Shown here one piece after another: positions 1 through 8,900 of a DNA stretch of 64,000 bases (its first letter is position 1; the number at the start of each line of letters is the position of its first letter). Source of the DNA: Chloroflexota bacterium (GTDB taxonomy: Bacteria > Chloroflexota > UBA11872 > VXNJ01); the NCBI GenBank assembly GCA_026707405.1, contig JAPOWW010000009.1, positions 62,001 to 126,000 on the forward strand, in the 5' to 3' direction. The translations under genes and the position numbers were made by a program. The notes under the pieces are model-generated. The model had not been told where the DNA came from and did not search any database. It saw only the letters and a program-made list of their open reading frames with translations.

Positions 1-2
1 TG

Positions 3-116
3 GTCCGGTCGGAGCAGTCCAGAGAATCCGAAGCCCCTTCGCCCAGCAGCGCTCCGAGCGACTATGACGACGAGGAAGGCGAACTGGTTGCCGAATCGGA
101 CTGGAGAGGCGGGTAA
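3..116 (+). CDS. C-terminal tail of an unidentified protein (partial)
   Basis: An open frame enters from the left edge and ends at TAA (114-116), giving 37 residues. The tail is rich in Ser, Pro, Asp and Glu, with an acidic patch (YDDEEGELVAES) and the ending DWRGG. The composition looks like a disordered acidic C-terminus. The other two forward frames give less protein-like sequence, so this frame is preferred, but there is no recognisable domain and the call rests on composition alone. Bases 117-253 show no gene. Confidence 0.35.
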   Translation, partial: VRSEQSRESEAPSPSSAPSDYDDEEGELVAESDWRGG

Positions 117-253
117 GTGACGCCACGGGGCGATCCTGTGAGGCGAGCCGCACGTCACCATTCCGGTCCGCGCTAAAGGCAGTTCGCTAGCCGCCCAAGT
201 TTCGCGAGGCTCTCAAGAGGCCGCGCCGTTCCCTGCTTTGGAAGCAATCAGCC

Positions 254-1270
254 TTAGGGCAGCGGAAGCGTTACGGGCCGACCTTCGTTTGCCGAAATCT
301 CGGCGGCGATGCAGGCCTCGTGGGTGTTGATCGCATCTTCGAGATTCACGTGCGATTCCTCGTCCCGGTCGATGCAGTCGAACAGGTGCGACATCTCGCC
401 GTTGAAAGGATGGTGGGCCACGTCCCCGCTGTCGGGCAATATGGTCGGGATCGTCGCGTAGCCGGTCTGTCCCGGCATTTTGCTTGTGTATATTCGGTTG
501 TCGCGGATCGTTCCGTCCTCACCGAGAAGGTCGATGTTGAACTGGTAGGGGGAGTGGATTCCGAGACTTGAACTCGCCTTGCCTATGGTGCCGTCGGCGA
601 ACTTGCAGATGAGAACGCTGGTAGACGGCTCCTCGATTTCGCTCCCGTCGGCAACCTCGTAAGAGAACACCTCGACGATATCCTGCTCCTTGAAATATCG
701 CAGCGCGTCGACGGCATGACACCCCGCCGACAGAAACGTGTTGCCCCCGGTCTTGCGGGATTTCACCCAGTCCCAGCCGGCGTACCAGTCGGCTATCTCG
801 TGCCAGTAGTCGACCTCCGAATAGAAGATTCGCCCCAGCGCGCCCAACGCTATCTGCTCTTTGATGATCTCGAAGAGCGGGTTCCAGTGGAGAACGAAGC
901 CGACGACGGTCTTGACTCCGGCCTGTTGCACGGCGTCACGCGACGCTCGCAGTTCGTCGAGGGTCAGCGCCACGGGCTTTTCGATCAGAATGTGCTTTCC
1001 CGCCTCGGCGGCCTTGATCGTTTCGATCGAATGAAGGTCGTTGGGCGTGCAGATTGATATGACGTCGACTCTGGCGTCGGCCAGCAGCTCGTCATAGCTC
1101 GTGTAAATGGAAGCGTCGGGGCAGTCGGTCTCTTCGGCCAGCCGTCTGGCGCTGGTCTCTTTACGACTGGAAATGGCCACGACCTCGGCTCTCGGGTCGG
1201 CCTTGTATGCCGCCACGTGCGCCCCCGCGACCCATCCTGCTCCGTGAATTCCGACTCCGTACTTAGCCAT
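254..1270 (-). CDS. Gfo/Idh/MocA family NAD(P)-dependent oxidoreductase
   Basis: The 338-residue protein has the usual family length. An N-terminal Rossmann fold carries GIHGAGWVAGAH (about residues 8-19). The family motif EKPVA near residue 97 supplies the Lys that contacts cofactor and substrate, and an alpha/beta substrate domain follows. Such enzymes oxidise or reduce sugars, inositols or related polyols in the cytoplasm; the substrate cannot be read from sequence. An ATG preceded by AGGAGG (minus strand, 1276-1281) fixes the start. It stands alone on the minus strand beside the housekeeping run, facing away from the next gene. A second, distant family member lies at 35981-37027. Confidence 0.9.
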   Translation of the reverse strand: MAKYGVGIHGAGWVAGAHVAAYKADPRAEVVAISSRKETSARRLAEETDCPDASIYTSYDELLADARVDVISICTPNDLHSIETIKAAEAGKHILIEKPVALTLDELRASRDAVQQAGVKTVVGFVLHWNPLFEIIKEQIALGALGRIFYSEVDYWHEIADWYAGWDWVKSRKTGGNTFLSAGCHAVDALRYFKEQDIVEVFSYEVADGSEIEEPSTSVLICKFADGTIGKASSSLGIHSPYQFNIDLLGEDGTIRDNRIYTSKMPGQTGYATIPTILPDSGDVAHHPFNGEMSHLFDCIDRDEESHVNLEDAINTHEACIAAEISANEGRPVTLPLP

Positions 1271-1383
1271 CTTCGCCTCCTATTTGCCGCGAGTAGCATT
1301 CTAATACCATTGGACGGGTCAATTCGACCGGCGAGAAGCACCATGCGCCGGAACCGTGAATTGAGCTTGAACGGATCGGAGAC

Positions 1384-1800
1384 TTGGACGCGATAGAAGA
1401 GAGACTGGAACGTTTTCTCGTGCCGCTGAACGACCATCAGCGGCGCGCGTTCGCTTATGCCTTTCGCACCTGGCGAGAAGGCGGCGGAGCTCTGGTCGCG
1501 GTGGGGCGGGGGATAGCTCTTCAGGCTCCATGGGAAGGACGCCGCTTGACCGTGCTCTGGGCGTACGGACCGGCTGGCCGTAACCGTCCGCCGCGCCTGG
1601 AGGCGCCGCTGGGCACTCTTGCCCGGAGCAGCGTTCCGCCGGACTTGGTCGAGTCTTGGCGGGATGATCTGACGACCGTTTCCGGAATGAGTTCGAGTGT
1701 TGACGGGGCGAATCCCACGGCTTCCGTATCGGATGGATTTGACGATTCGGATGCGAGAAAGCTGATGGAGAGCGCCTTGGCGTTCGCGCGCCGGATATAG
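1384..1800 (+). CDS. hypothetical protein, about 138 aa
   Basis: No family is recognised. The frame opens at TTG 1384, with GGAG only 2 nt upstream, so the start is uncertain. The first 70 residues look protein-like (IEERLERFLVPLNDHQRRAF, a helical segment, then a hydrophobic stretch ending TVLWAYGP). The remainder is Ser- and Asp-rich and probably less structured. It lies on the same strand as RNase HI, 90 bases upstream of that start, so the two may be co-transcribed. The long opposite-strand frame over this region lacks protein-like composition, which favours this reading. Confidence 0.5.
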   Translation: MDAIEERLERFLVPLNDHQRRAFAYAFRTWREGGGALVAVGRGIALQAPWEGRRLTVLWAYGPAGRNRPPRLEAPLGTLARSSVPPDLVESWRDDLTTVSGMSSSVDGANPTASVSDGFDDSDARKLMESALAFARRI

Positions 1801-1890
1801 CCGCCTAGAGCCGCGCCGCGGTTTGTCACAGGTTGGGGCCGGTCGCTCAACATGTACCATAGATTTGCTTTCTCACGAGTTGGAGCCGCG

Positions 1891-2340
1891 ATGTCGGCAG
1901 ACGAGAAAAAACGGGCTGTGATCTACTGCGATGGCGCTTCGCGAGGCAATCCGGGCGAGGCTGCCGCGGGTGTGGCGATCTGGGACGAGCGCGGCGAGTC
2001 GCTCGGCACCGTCTCACTGTACCTCGGACGCCGGACTAACAATCAAGCCGAGTACGCGGCGCTCCTGGCGGGTGTGATGTCGGCCCAGGTTTTGGGGCTT
2101 ACGGACGTTGAATTCCGGCTGGACAGTGAATTGGTAGTCAAACAGCTAAACGGCGAATACCGGATTAAAGACGCATCGCTGCGGGAGCTCGCCAAGCGTG
2201 TCAAGGAAGCGGCGGCGCGGCTGTCTCCCTCGAAAGGATCAGGGCAGGCCCGTGTGAGATTCGTGCATGTTCGAAGGTCGAGCAACCGGGAAGCCGACGA
2301 GCTGGCTAACGAAGCGCTCGACGCGCGCGGGAATCTCTGA
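1891..2340 (+). CDS. rnhA: ribonuclease HI family protein
   Basis: This 149-residue RNase H-fold enzyme would cut the RNA strand of RNA-DNA hybrids in the cytoplasm. The acidic active-site positions are visible: Asp in YCDGASRGNPG (about residue 14), Glu in NNQAEYAAL, Asp in LDSELVVKQL and the late Asp in NREADELAN. It resembles the short RnhA/YpdQ-type branch, with no added domain. The frame is open further upstream to 1852, but GGAG at 1882-1885 sits 5 nt before ATG 1891, so that ATG is chosen. The stop lies only 34 bases before the proposed gmk start. Confidence 0.88.
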   Translation: MSADEKKRAVIYCDGASRGNPGEAAAGVAIWDERGESLGTVSLYLGRRTNNQAEYAALLAGVMSAQVLGLTDVEFRLDSELVVKQLNGEYRIKDASLRELAKRVKEAAARLSPSKGSGQARVRFVHVRRSSNREADELANEALDARGNL

Positions 2341-2374
2341 CGAGGCAAATCGCCAACTGGAGGTTTCGCCAGAG

Positions 2375-2980
2375 GTGAACCCACAGGGCAATCTGTTCGT
2401 GATAACAGGTCCGTCCGGGAGCGGCAAGGACGAAGTTATCTCGATATTGCGCGGGATCGGTATACAGTTCCGCATGGCTACGACGGCGGTGACAAGGGAG
2501 CCACGCCCCGGTGAGCGCCATGGCGTGAACCATTACTTTCTGACTCGGGCGGAGTTCGAGCGTTGGGAGTCGGAAGGCAAGCTGCTGGAATCGGCGGAAG
2601 TCTATGGCCGCCGGTACGGAACACCGCGGCAGGAGGTTGACGGGCCTATCAGCAGCGGCGAAGACGTGGTGCTTCGGATTGACGTGCAGGGGGCCAGATC
2701 GGTCAAGGAAAAGCTGCCGGAAGCGGTATTGATTTTCATTGCCCCGCCGTCAGTGGAAGAGATGAGACGGCGGTTGGAGTCGCGAGCGACGGAGGACAAG
2801 ACCGAGCTTGACGACCGCCTCGATTCGCTGACCTGGGAGATGGCTTTCAGCGAAGAGTGCGACTACGTGGTCGTAAACGAGACTGGAAGACAAACACAGG
2901 CCGCCCGCGAGTTGGGTGAGATAATTGGCAGGGTCAGGCGAAGCCGCCGAGAAAACGGCACAAGCTCAGTCGAGGGGTAG
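2375..2980 (+). CDS. gmk: guanylate kinase
   Basis: Guanylate kinase phosphorylates GMP to GDP with ATP. The frame is open from 2267, inside the RNase HI gene. The homologous region begins at NLFVITGPSGSGK, and GTG 2375 with GGAGG at 2359-2363 is the likely start, giving 201 residues, the normal size. The P-loop reads GPSGSGKDEV: the usual Ser/Thr after Lys is Asp, a variant I recall from other Gmk sequences, so it need not be inactive. The GMP-binding region follows (TREPRPGERHGVNHYF, then YGRRYGTPR). It heads the gmk-priA-def-fmt run. No rpoZ or coaBC lies between gmk and priA, unlike in many Gram-positive genomes. Confidence 0.92.
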   Translation: MNPQGNLFVITGPSGSGKDEVISILRGIGIQFRMATTAVTREPRPGERHGVNHYFLTRAEFERWESEGKLLESAEVYGRRYGTPRQEVDGPISSGEDVVLRIDVQGARSVKEKLPEAVLIFIAPPSVEEMRRRLESRATEDKTELDDRLDSLTWEMAFSEECDYVVVNETGRQTQAARELGEIIGRVRRSRRENGTSSVEG

Positions 2981-2986
2981 AGAGCG

Positions 2987-5464
2987 ATCAGGGAGCAGCC
3001 ATTTCCGGCAGATGGCAAGCCGGCGACCACCAATCTATTTGCTGAAGTTGCGGTAAGCGCGCCGGACGTTCGCGGCGCCAGGACGTTTCACTACAGGGTC
3101 CCGGACGATCTCGAAACGACGATAGCGGCTGGTCAGCTAGTAGTTGTCGGGTTCGGCCGCCGGGAGCTGCACGGGATTGTGACGGGTTTTGCCTGGTCGA
3201 GTCCCGTAACGGACACCAAGCCGATTCTGGACATCGCCTGGGAAGTACCGCTGCTCCACAATCGCGCGCTGAAGTTCCTGAATTGGCTTGCGGATACCTA
3301 TGGTGCACCGCTTTCGACCTGTCTGGGGAGTCTGCTGCCCGCCAACATCGAGAAATACTTCGACTACTCGTACTCGCTTAGCGACGCTGAGCCGGGCTCG
3401 TCGGATGTCGAACTGACCGAGGAAGCCCGACAACTGCTCGACAGGCTACGTGGCGGGGAAGCGATCTCAGGAGCCGCGCTCTCGAAGTCGATGGGGAAGA
3501 GGGCAGACCGGGCGGTTGCCGAGCTGACGGATGCGGGGCTGATAGCGCGTCACGCACGGCTGAATTTGCCCTCCGTGGGCATTCGCACGGCGGCGCTGGC
3601 GGTCTCAATCCCCGAAGCAAGCGACGCGATCCTCGGCATGGCGCGCGCGCCCAAGAGACAGTCTTTGCTGAAACAGCTCGCGCGCAACCCCGGACCGATA
3701 CCGGTTACCGAGCTTCTGCGGCGAGCCGGCACAAGCGGCAGCGTTCTCAAACCGCTGGTGGAGGCCGGGCTCGTCAAGATCGAGACACGCAACAGCCTGC
3801 ATCGACCGGACCCTATGAAGCCCGGAGAGCATCATCCGCCCGACCTGGACGACGAAGCGTCGTGGGCGGCGCTGGCGGCCTTCATCGACCGTGAGGGGCA
3901 TGGCGTGGGACTTTTGCTGGGAGAACCGCGGGAACGTTTTGCCGCCTATGTCAGAGCGGTTGAACGTGTAGTGGGGACTGGCCGGCAAGTGTTGATTCTG
4001 TCTCCCACGGAGCGTGAAGCACAAAAGCTCCACGGCGGGCTGGCCGGCAGAGTGGGAGGGCAAGTCGAGCTCTTCTCCAGCGCCAAGACTCCGAGCCAGC
4101 GTGTCGGACTATGGCGCGCAATCAGAGCCGGGGAAGTCGACGTTCTAGTGGGCGCCCGCTCCGCGGTGTTTGCACCTCTGGGCCGATTGGGCCTGATTAT
4201 CGTCGAGCGCGAGGAAGACCGGAACTACAAGGATCGCCGGGGCACAAGAGTCCAGGCACGCGACGCCGCAATTCAACTAGGCCAGCTGCATTCGTGTCCG
4301 GTCGTGCTCGGATCGGAGACGCCCTCAGTGGAGACTTTCCACGAAGTAGAAAAGGAACGCTACAGGTTCATCTTGATGGGTGGGATGGAGCTGCTGCGAG
4401 CCACGCGCATGAAGGTGGGCCGCGGATGGGGATCGCAACGTCCGGCGGGAGTGGTGGACGTTGTCGATATGCGCGCCGCGCCGCGGATGGGCCACGGGGG
4501 CATGATTTCCGAACATCTGCATTCGGGTCTCGCCAACATCGCCGCCGAAGGCGGGCGGGCCGTTCTGTTCGTAAACCGGCGCGGTAGCGCCTCGCTGACC
4601 GTATGCCGAGACTGCGGCCACACGTTCGGGTGCAAGAATTGCAGCACGAATCTGGTGCAGCACCGACTCTCGCGAAGCCTGGTCTGTCACGTCTGCAATC
4701 AGCGCGAGTCCGTACCCCGGTCTTGCCCGGATTGCGGCAGCCGGAGGCTGCGGTTGTGGGGGCATGGGACCGAGGCGGTGGCGGAGACGCTGAAACGGCT
4801 GTTTCCGGGCGAACGGGTGGAGCGGATAGACGGCGACGTGCCGATTGAGTCGATTCAAAGGGTCGCTGACGGATTTCGGCGCGGCGCGATCCGATTCCTC
4901 GTGGGCACTACGATGCTGTTCAAGGTTGCGGACTTTATAAACAGCGGGCTGCTGGGCGTAGTGCAGGCTGACCTGGGCCTTGGATTTCCGGACTACACCG
5001 CGCCCGAGCGCGTTTTCCAGACGCTGATGCGGTTGAGACGTAGCGTCATCGGGGGCGGGATAGAGGGCCGGATGATCGTTCAGACGATAATGCCCGAACA
5101 TCATGTGGTCGAGGCGGTTCGAACGGGGAGCTATCTGAGGTTCTTCCGTCCGGAGCTCGAGATTCGCCGAGCGCACGAGTTTCCACCGCTGAGGAGGCTT
5201 GCGCGATTCGTCTACTCTCGCAAATCGTCGGACAAGGCGCGGACCGAGGCGGAGGCGCTGGTCGAACGGATGCGCTTGAAGATGTCTGAATCGGGTGCGG
5301 GAGGCGTCCAGTTTCTGGGACCCGCGCCCGCGTTTCGATACCGTGAGCGCGGAAGGTACCGATGGCACATCATGGCGCTGGGAGCGAGCGAGGACCTGAC
5401 CCCGCTTATCACGCTTCCGCACAGAGGCTGGGTAGTTGATGCCGATCCGGTCGACATGTATTGA
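2987..5464 (+). CDS. priA: primosomal protein N' (PriA), degenerate helicase; start probably ATC
   Basis: PriA recognises stalled forks and restarts replication. The 3'-DNA-binding domain (LFAEVAVSAP..., FHYRVPDDL, GFGRRELHGIV) is encoded upstream of the first GTG (3179), so that GTG cannot be the start. In frame back to the gmk stop there is no ATG, GTG or TTG. ATC 2987, 9 nt after GAGGGG (2972-2977), is the best candidate and gives 825 residues. The ATPase motifs are worn away: the Walker A region reads LLLGEPRERF (about residue 312), the DEEH region reads VEREEDRNYK (about 405), and the arginine-finger segment reads LMRLRRSVIGGG. All eight zinc-binding Cys persist (CRDC, CKNC, CHVC, CPDC; about 538-586). 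Actinobacterial PriA is similarly degenerate, so a structural role without unwinding is likely. Confidence 0.88.
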   Translation: MREQPFPADGKPATTNLFAEVAVSAPDVRGARTFHYRVPDDLETTIAAGQLVVVGFGRRELHGIVTGFAWSSPVTDTKPILDIAWEVPLLHNRALKFLNWLADTYGAPLSTCLGSLLPANIEKYFDYSYSLSDAEPGSSDVELTEEARQLLDRLRGGEAISGAALSKSMGKRADRAVAELTDAGLIARHARLNLPSVGIRTAALAVSIPEASDAILGMARAPKRQSLLKQLARNPGPIPVTELLRRAGTSGSVLKPLVEAGLVKIETRNSLHRPDPMKPGEHHPPDLDDEASWAALAAFIDREGHGVGLLLGEPRERFAAYVRAVERVVGTGRQVLILSPTEREAQKLHGGLAGRVGGQVELFSSAKTPSQRVGLWRAIRAGEVDVLVGARSAVFAPLGRLGLIIVEREEDRNYKDRRGTRVQARDAAIQLGQLHSCPVVLGSETPSVETFHEVEKERYRFILMGGMELLRATRMKVGRGWGSQRPAGVVDVVDMRAAPRMGHGGMISEHLHSGLANIAAEGGRAVLFVNRRGSASLTVCRDCGHTFGCKNCSTNLVQHRLSRSLVCHVCNQRESVPRSCPDCGSRRLRLWGHGTEAVAETLKRLFPGERVERIDGDVPIESIQRVADGFRRGAIRFLVGTTMLFKVADFINSGLLGVVQADLGLGFPDYTAPERVFQTLMRLRRSVIGGGIEGRMIVQTIMPEHHVVEAVRTGSYLRFFRPELEIRRAHEFPPLRRLARFVYSRKSSDKARTEAEALVERMRLKMSESGAGGVQFLGPAPAFRYRERGRYRWHIMALGASEDLTPLITLPHRGWVVDADPVDMY

Positions 5465-5497
5465 GCGTCCGCCATTGATGCGTTGGAGTGACGAAGC

Positions 5498-5998
5498 GTG
5501 AGCGTGCAGAGAATCCTGCCCATCGAGCATCCCTCGTTGCAGAGAGTTTGTAGCCGCGTAAATAGAGTCAGCCCATCCATTCGCAAGCTGATGTCGGACC
5601 TAGAAGACACAATGGCGAGTGCGAATGGAGTGGGACTCGCAGCGCCACAGATAGGTAAGCCGCTGCGAGTGATCACCGTCTTGAATGGCGACGACATACT
5701 CACGCTCGCCAATCCCGAAATCGTTAAAGGGTCGGGCGAATCCGTGGAAGAAGAGGGCTGCCTGAGCCTGCCGCTGTACTACGGTCCTGTCGCCCGCGCC
5801 GCCAAAATCACCGTTAGAGGACTGGACCCGCGCGGCAACAAGGTGCGCCGCAAGGCCGAAGGACTTCTAGCCCGTGCGCTGCAACACGAGATCGATCATC
5901 TAAACGGGGTCATCTTCAAAGACAAGCTGGCCCGCGGCGGGCAACTTCGCTTCGTTGGGCAGCGCAACGTGGAGGCCGACGAGCAGGGAACGGGGTAG
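5498..5998 (+). CDS. def: peptide deformylase
   Basis: Peptide deformylase removes the formyl group from the initiator Met of nascent proteins, using a bound metal. All three family motifs are intact in 166 residues: GVGLAAPQIG (about 44-53), EEGCLSLP with the metal-binding Cys, and QHEIDHLNG with the HExxH metal site (about 128-136). The start is GTG 5498 with GGAG at 5484-5487. It lies 33 bases after priA and 2 bases before fmt, which supplies the formyl group that this enzyme removes; the three genes probably share a transcript. Confidence 0.95.
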   Translation: MSVQRILPIEHPSLQRVCSRVNRVSPSIRKLMSDLEDTMASANGVGLAAPQIGKPLRVITVLNGDDILTLANPEIVKGSGESVEEEGCLSLPLYYGPVARAAKITVRGLDPRGNKVRRKAEGLLARALQHEIDHLNGVIFKDKLARGGQLRFVGQRNVEADEQGTG

Positions 5999-6000
5999 CG

Positions 6001-6930
6001 GTGCGCCTGGTCTTTCTGGGGACGCCCCAGTTCGCAATCCCCTCGCTTTCACGGCTTCATGAGTCACACGAGATTGGGCTAGTAATCACGCGTCCATCCC
6101 GTCCGGTCGGGCGCAAACAGACGCGCACGCCGCCTGCGGTATTCGAAGAAGCCGAACGGCTAGGACTGGACTGCATCCAGCCTACAAACGTCAATTCAGC
6201 GGAGGTGATCGGTAGGATCCGCTCGATAGCGCCGACGGCGCTGGTGGCGGTCGCGTTCGGTCGAATTATCGGGCCGGGGCTCTTGGGGATCGCGTCGCAC
6301 GGAGTGTTGAACGTGCATCCTTCGCTGCTACCGCGTCACCGAGGAGCCGCGCCTGTTCAAGGGGCCATCCTCGCCGGGGATTCGGAGACGGGTGTGACGA
6401 TCATGCAGATGGACGAAGGCCTAGATACCGGCCCCATCCTGGCGCAGCGGGCGACGCCGATTGGACCGAATGAGATGGCTTACGACCTGGAGGCGCGTCT
6501 TGCCGCCGTAGGCGCGGAGCTTCTGGTCGAAACGCTGGAGCAGCTTGAGCGGGGATTGGTTGAGCTACGGCCGCAGGACGAGTCGCTTGCCACCATGACC
6601 CGTCCGCTCAAGCGAGCGGACGGAGTAATCGACTGGAGGAGACCGGCAGAGGAGATCTACGGACAGTGGCGGGCGTTGCATCCGTGGCCGGGGACAAGCA
6701 CAAACGCCGGCCAGAAGAGGCTGAAGGTATTGAGTTGCGCGGTCGCCGAATGTGTGGAAGGTTCCTGTCCGCCGGGACGGGCGCACTTTGACGGTCGGAG
6801 GTTGATTGTGGGTACGGGGCACAGTTGCCTGGAGATCAACCGCATACAACCGGAGGGCGGTAGGCCGATGGGAGGGCGGGAGTTCGCAATCGGACACCGT
6901 GCGGCGCTGGAAGTCGATTGGGGCGTTTAG
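6001..6930 (+). CDS. fmt: methionyl-tRNA formyltransferase
   Basis: The enzyme formylates Met-tRNAfMet using 10-formyl-tetrahydrofolate. It has 309 residues, the standard length. The N-terminal formyltransferase fold (FLGTPQFAIPSL) contains the HPSLLPRHRGAAPVQ signature near residue 110 and the catalytic Asp in TIMQMDEGLDTGP. A C-terminal OB-like tRNA-binding domain starts near 205. In the signature, His follows PR where Trp is more common. The start is GTG 6001, directly after the def stop. rsmB, which often follows fmt, is absent. Confidence 0.94.
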   Translation: MRLVFLGTPQFAIPSLSRLHESHEIGLVITRPSRPVGRKQTRTPPAVFEEAERLGLDCIQPTNVNSAEVIGRIRSIAPTALVAVAFGRIIGPGLLGIASHGVLNVHPSLLPRHRGAAPVQGAILAGDSETGVTIMQMDEGLDTGPILAQRATPIGPNEMAYDLEARLAAVGAELLVETLEQLERGLVELRPQDESLATMTRPLKRADGVIDWRRPAEEIYGQWRALHPWPGTSTNAGQKRLKVLSCAVAECVEGSCPPGRAHFDGRRLIVGTGHSCLEINRIQPEGGRPMGGREFAIGHRAALEVDWGV

Positions 6931-7033
6931 CCAGCGTTCGCTGATGTAAAATCTGAGTGATGAAGTGAGTAACTGGCGCCTGTCCGGCTCGCCATCTTGA
7001 AGACCCCGCCAGCACTCGATTCGAGGCTAGAAG

Positions 7034-7747
7034 ATGTTCTTTTTCGATCCTGTATACCTGCTGTTTCTGGCGCCAGCGATGATCTTTACGTTCTGGGCGC
7101 AGAGCAAAGTGAAGGGGGCCTACAAGGAGTATTCGAAGGTTGCCTCAATCGCCGGGATGCCGGGGCACCGCGCGGCGGCGCATCTATTGAAGTCGGTTGG
7201 GATGCCGCAAGTGGGAATCGAGCCTGTACCCGGCGAGATGACGGACCACTACGATCCAACTAAGAAGGTTCTTCGGCTTTCGGAGGGAGTTTATAACTCC
7301 AGCTCGCTGGCAGCTCTCGCGATCGTGGCGCACGAGGCGGGCCATGCGATACAGGACCAGGTGCGCTATCCGTTTCTGGTTATGCGCACGGCGATGGTCC
7401 CGGCGACTAATATCGGTTCAAAGCTGGGCTATTTGCTGATGTTTGCCGGCATGATGCTGGTCGTTTTTGGCGCGGGCCCGTTTGCGCTGCAGATGGCTTG
7501 GCTGGGAGTAATCCTTTTCTCGCTAACGCTGGATTTCACGATCATTACGCTGCCGGTGGAGTTCAACGCGAGCAGTCGGGCGCTGGCGCTTCTGGAGGCA
7601 AATGGGATTTTGAGTCCGTATGAGAAGGAAGGCGCGAAGAAGGTTCTGGACGCGGCAGCACTAACGTACGTAGCTGCCATGGCGGTGTCGCTGATGACGC
7701 TTTTGTATTTCGTCTTCAGACTTCTCGCTCTCGGAGGCCGCGACTAA
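7034..7747 (+). CDS. membrane-bound neutral zinc metallopeptidase (YugP-type)
   Basis: A 237-residue integral membrane protein matching the YugP/neutral zinc metallopeptidase family. The zinc site is HEAGH (about residues 99-103), with a downstream conserved segment LPVEFNASSRAL that characterises the family. Hydrophobic segments lie near residues 1-20, 130-185 and 210-230. The role is not well established; it probably acts on membrane or envelope proteins. The start is ATG 7034, a few bases after a GAGG. It occupies the interval between fmt and rlmN where rsmB or phosphatase genes often sit. Confidence 0.88.
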   Translation: MFFFDPVYLLFLAPAMIFTFWAQSKVKGAYKEYSKVASIAGMPGHRAAAHLLKSVGMPQVGIEPVPGEMTDHYDPTKKVLRLSEGVYNSSSLAALAIVAHEAGHAIQDQVRYPFLVMRTAMVPATNIGSKLGYLLMFAGMMLVVFGAGPFALQMAWLGVILFSLTLDFTIITLPVEFNASSRALALLEANGILSPYEKEGAKKVLDAAALTYVAAMAVSLMTLLYFVFRLLALGGRD

Positions 7748-7787
7748 CAGAGGCCGGCCGTGCCGTCGGCTCTGATCCGATGCTGAG

Positions 7788-8900
7788 ATGACCCAGCGGG
7801 CGAGCGTAGCAGATAGCGTTTCGCAGCCGCCGGCGGACTCGGGCGACATCACCGGACCCGACCGCATTCCGCTTACGAGCCTAGATCTCGAAGAAGTGCG
7901 GGACCTCGTGGAGGCGATGGGCGAGTCTCGCTATCGCGGGGACCAGATAGGCCGCTGGCTATACAGGCGTTTGGCGACGGATATCGACCAAATGAGCGAT
8001 CTCTCGGCGAAGCTGCGCCGGGACCTGGGGCGGCGTTCTCGGCTCCATGCCTTGAAAATCGCGCGGGTGCTTGACTCGGCTGACGGGGTCACCCGGAAAT
8101 TGCTACTCACGGGCAGCGGCGGAGTTTCGGTCGAGTCGGTGCTCCTGCCGAGGCGACGCGGGATGGCGCTTTGCCTGAGCAGCCAGGCGGGATGCGCGAT
8201 GCGGTGTCCTTTTTGCGCCACGGGTCTGGGCGGGCTTCGACGAAACCTGAGCTTCGGTGAGATCGTCGATCAATACCTGCTCGCGCGACGACTTGCGCCC
8301 GGCGGCGATATCGGGTCGATAGTGTTCATGGGTATGGGCGAGCCGCTGGCGAATTTGGAAAACGTCAAATCGGCCGTCGAGCGGCTTGTTTCGAGCGAGT
8401 ACTGTGGACTGGGCGCGCGTCGGATAACAATATCGACCATCGGTCTCAGGGGCCGCATCCGAAGGCTGGCCGGATGGCCGTGGCAAGTGGGCCTGGCCAT
8501 CTCGCTGCACGCGCCGAACGACGAGTTGCGCTGTAGGCTTGTTCCGCCGAGCAGGTCATTCGGTTTGGAGGAATTGATGGCCGAATCGGTGTACTACCAG
8601 CGGAAGACCGGCAGGCGAGTCTCATATGAATACGTGATGCTGGACTCCGTCAACGATTCGCCGGATCAAGCGCGGGCGCTCCGAGACCTGGTTGCGGGGC
8701 AGCTATGTCACATCAACCTGATTCCCTATAACGCGGTTGCTGGAACGGGCTATCGAGGGTCGCCACGGGCCGCGATCGAGAGGTTCCGTCAGACGCTGGA
8801 ACCGGGTGGGGTGTCGGTGACGGTGCGCCGACCAAGGGGGCGCGATATCGCGGCGGCCTGCGGCCAGCTTGCCGGAGCGAAGAGTGAGTCCGTGTCGTGA
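7788..8900 (+). CDS. rlmN: 23S rRNA (adenine-2503-C2)/tRNA (adenine-37-C2) methyltransferase RlmN
   Basis: A radical-SAM methyltransferase that methylates C2 of A2503 in 23S rRNA and A37 of some tRNAs. The [4Fe-4S]/SAM site is CAMRCPFC (Cys at about 137, 141 and 144), followed by the SAM-contact motif GMGEPLAN. The C-terminal catalytic Cys is in AAACGQL near residue 354. Length is 370. The first 25 residues are low complexity, so translation may begin slightly later than ATG 7788. The stop overlaps the rpe start by 4 bases, indicating translational coupling. Confidence 0.94.
   Translation: MTQRASVADSVSQPPADSGDITGPDRIPLTSLDLEEVRDLVEAMGESRYRGDQIGRWLYRRLATDIDQMSDLSAKLRRDLGRRSRLHALKIARVLDSADGVTRKLLLTGSGGVSVESVLLPRRRGMALCLSSQAGCAMRCPFCATGLGGLRRNLSFGEIVDQYLLARRLAPGGDIGSIVFMGMGEPLANLENVKSAVERLVSSEYCGLGARRITISTIGLRGRIRRLAGWPWQVGLAISLHAPNDELRCRLVPPSRSFGLEELMAESVYYQRKTGRRVSYEYVMLDSVNDSPDQARALRDLVAGQLCHINLIPYNAVAGTGYRGSPRAAIERFRQTLEPGGVSVTVRRPRGRDIAAACGQLAGAKSESVS

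Noticed and set aside
2978-2980. Readthrough fusion of Gmk and PriA across a single TAG in the same frame
   Set aside because: Gmk ends at its normal length and a ribosome-binding site lies just before the TAG. An independent start at ATC 2987 is simpler, and no pyrrolysine-type context is known for these proteins.
4325-5530. 401-codon frame on the minus strand inside priA
   Set aside because: It is the antisense of a conserved gene; its product is His/Arg/Pro-rich and unlike a folded protein.
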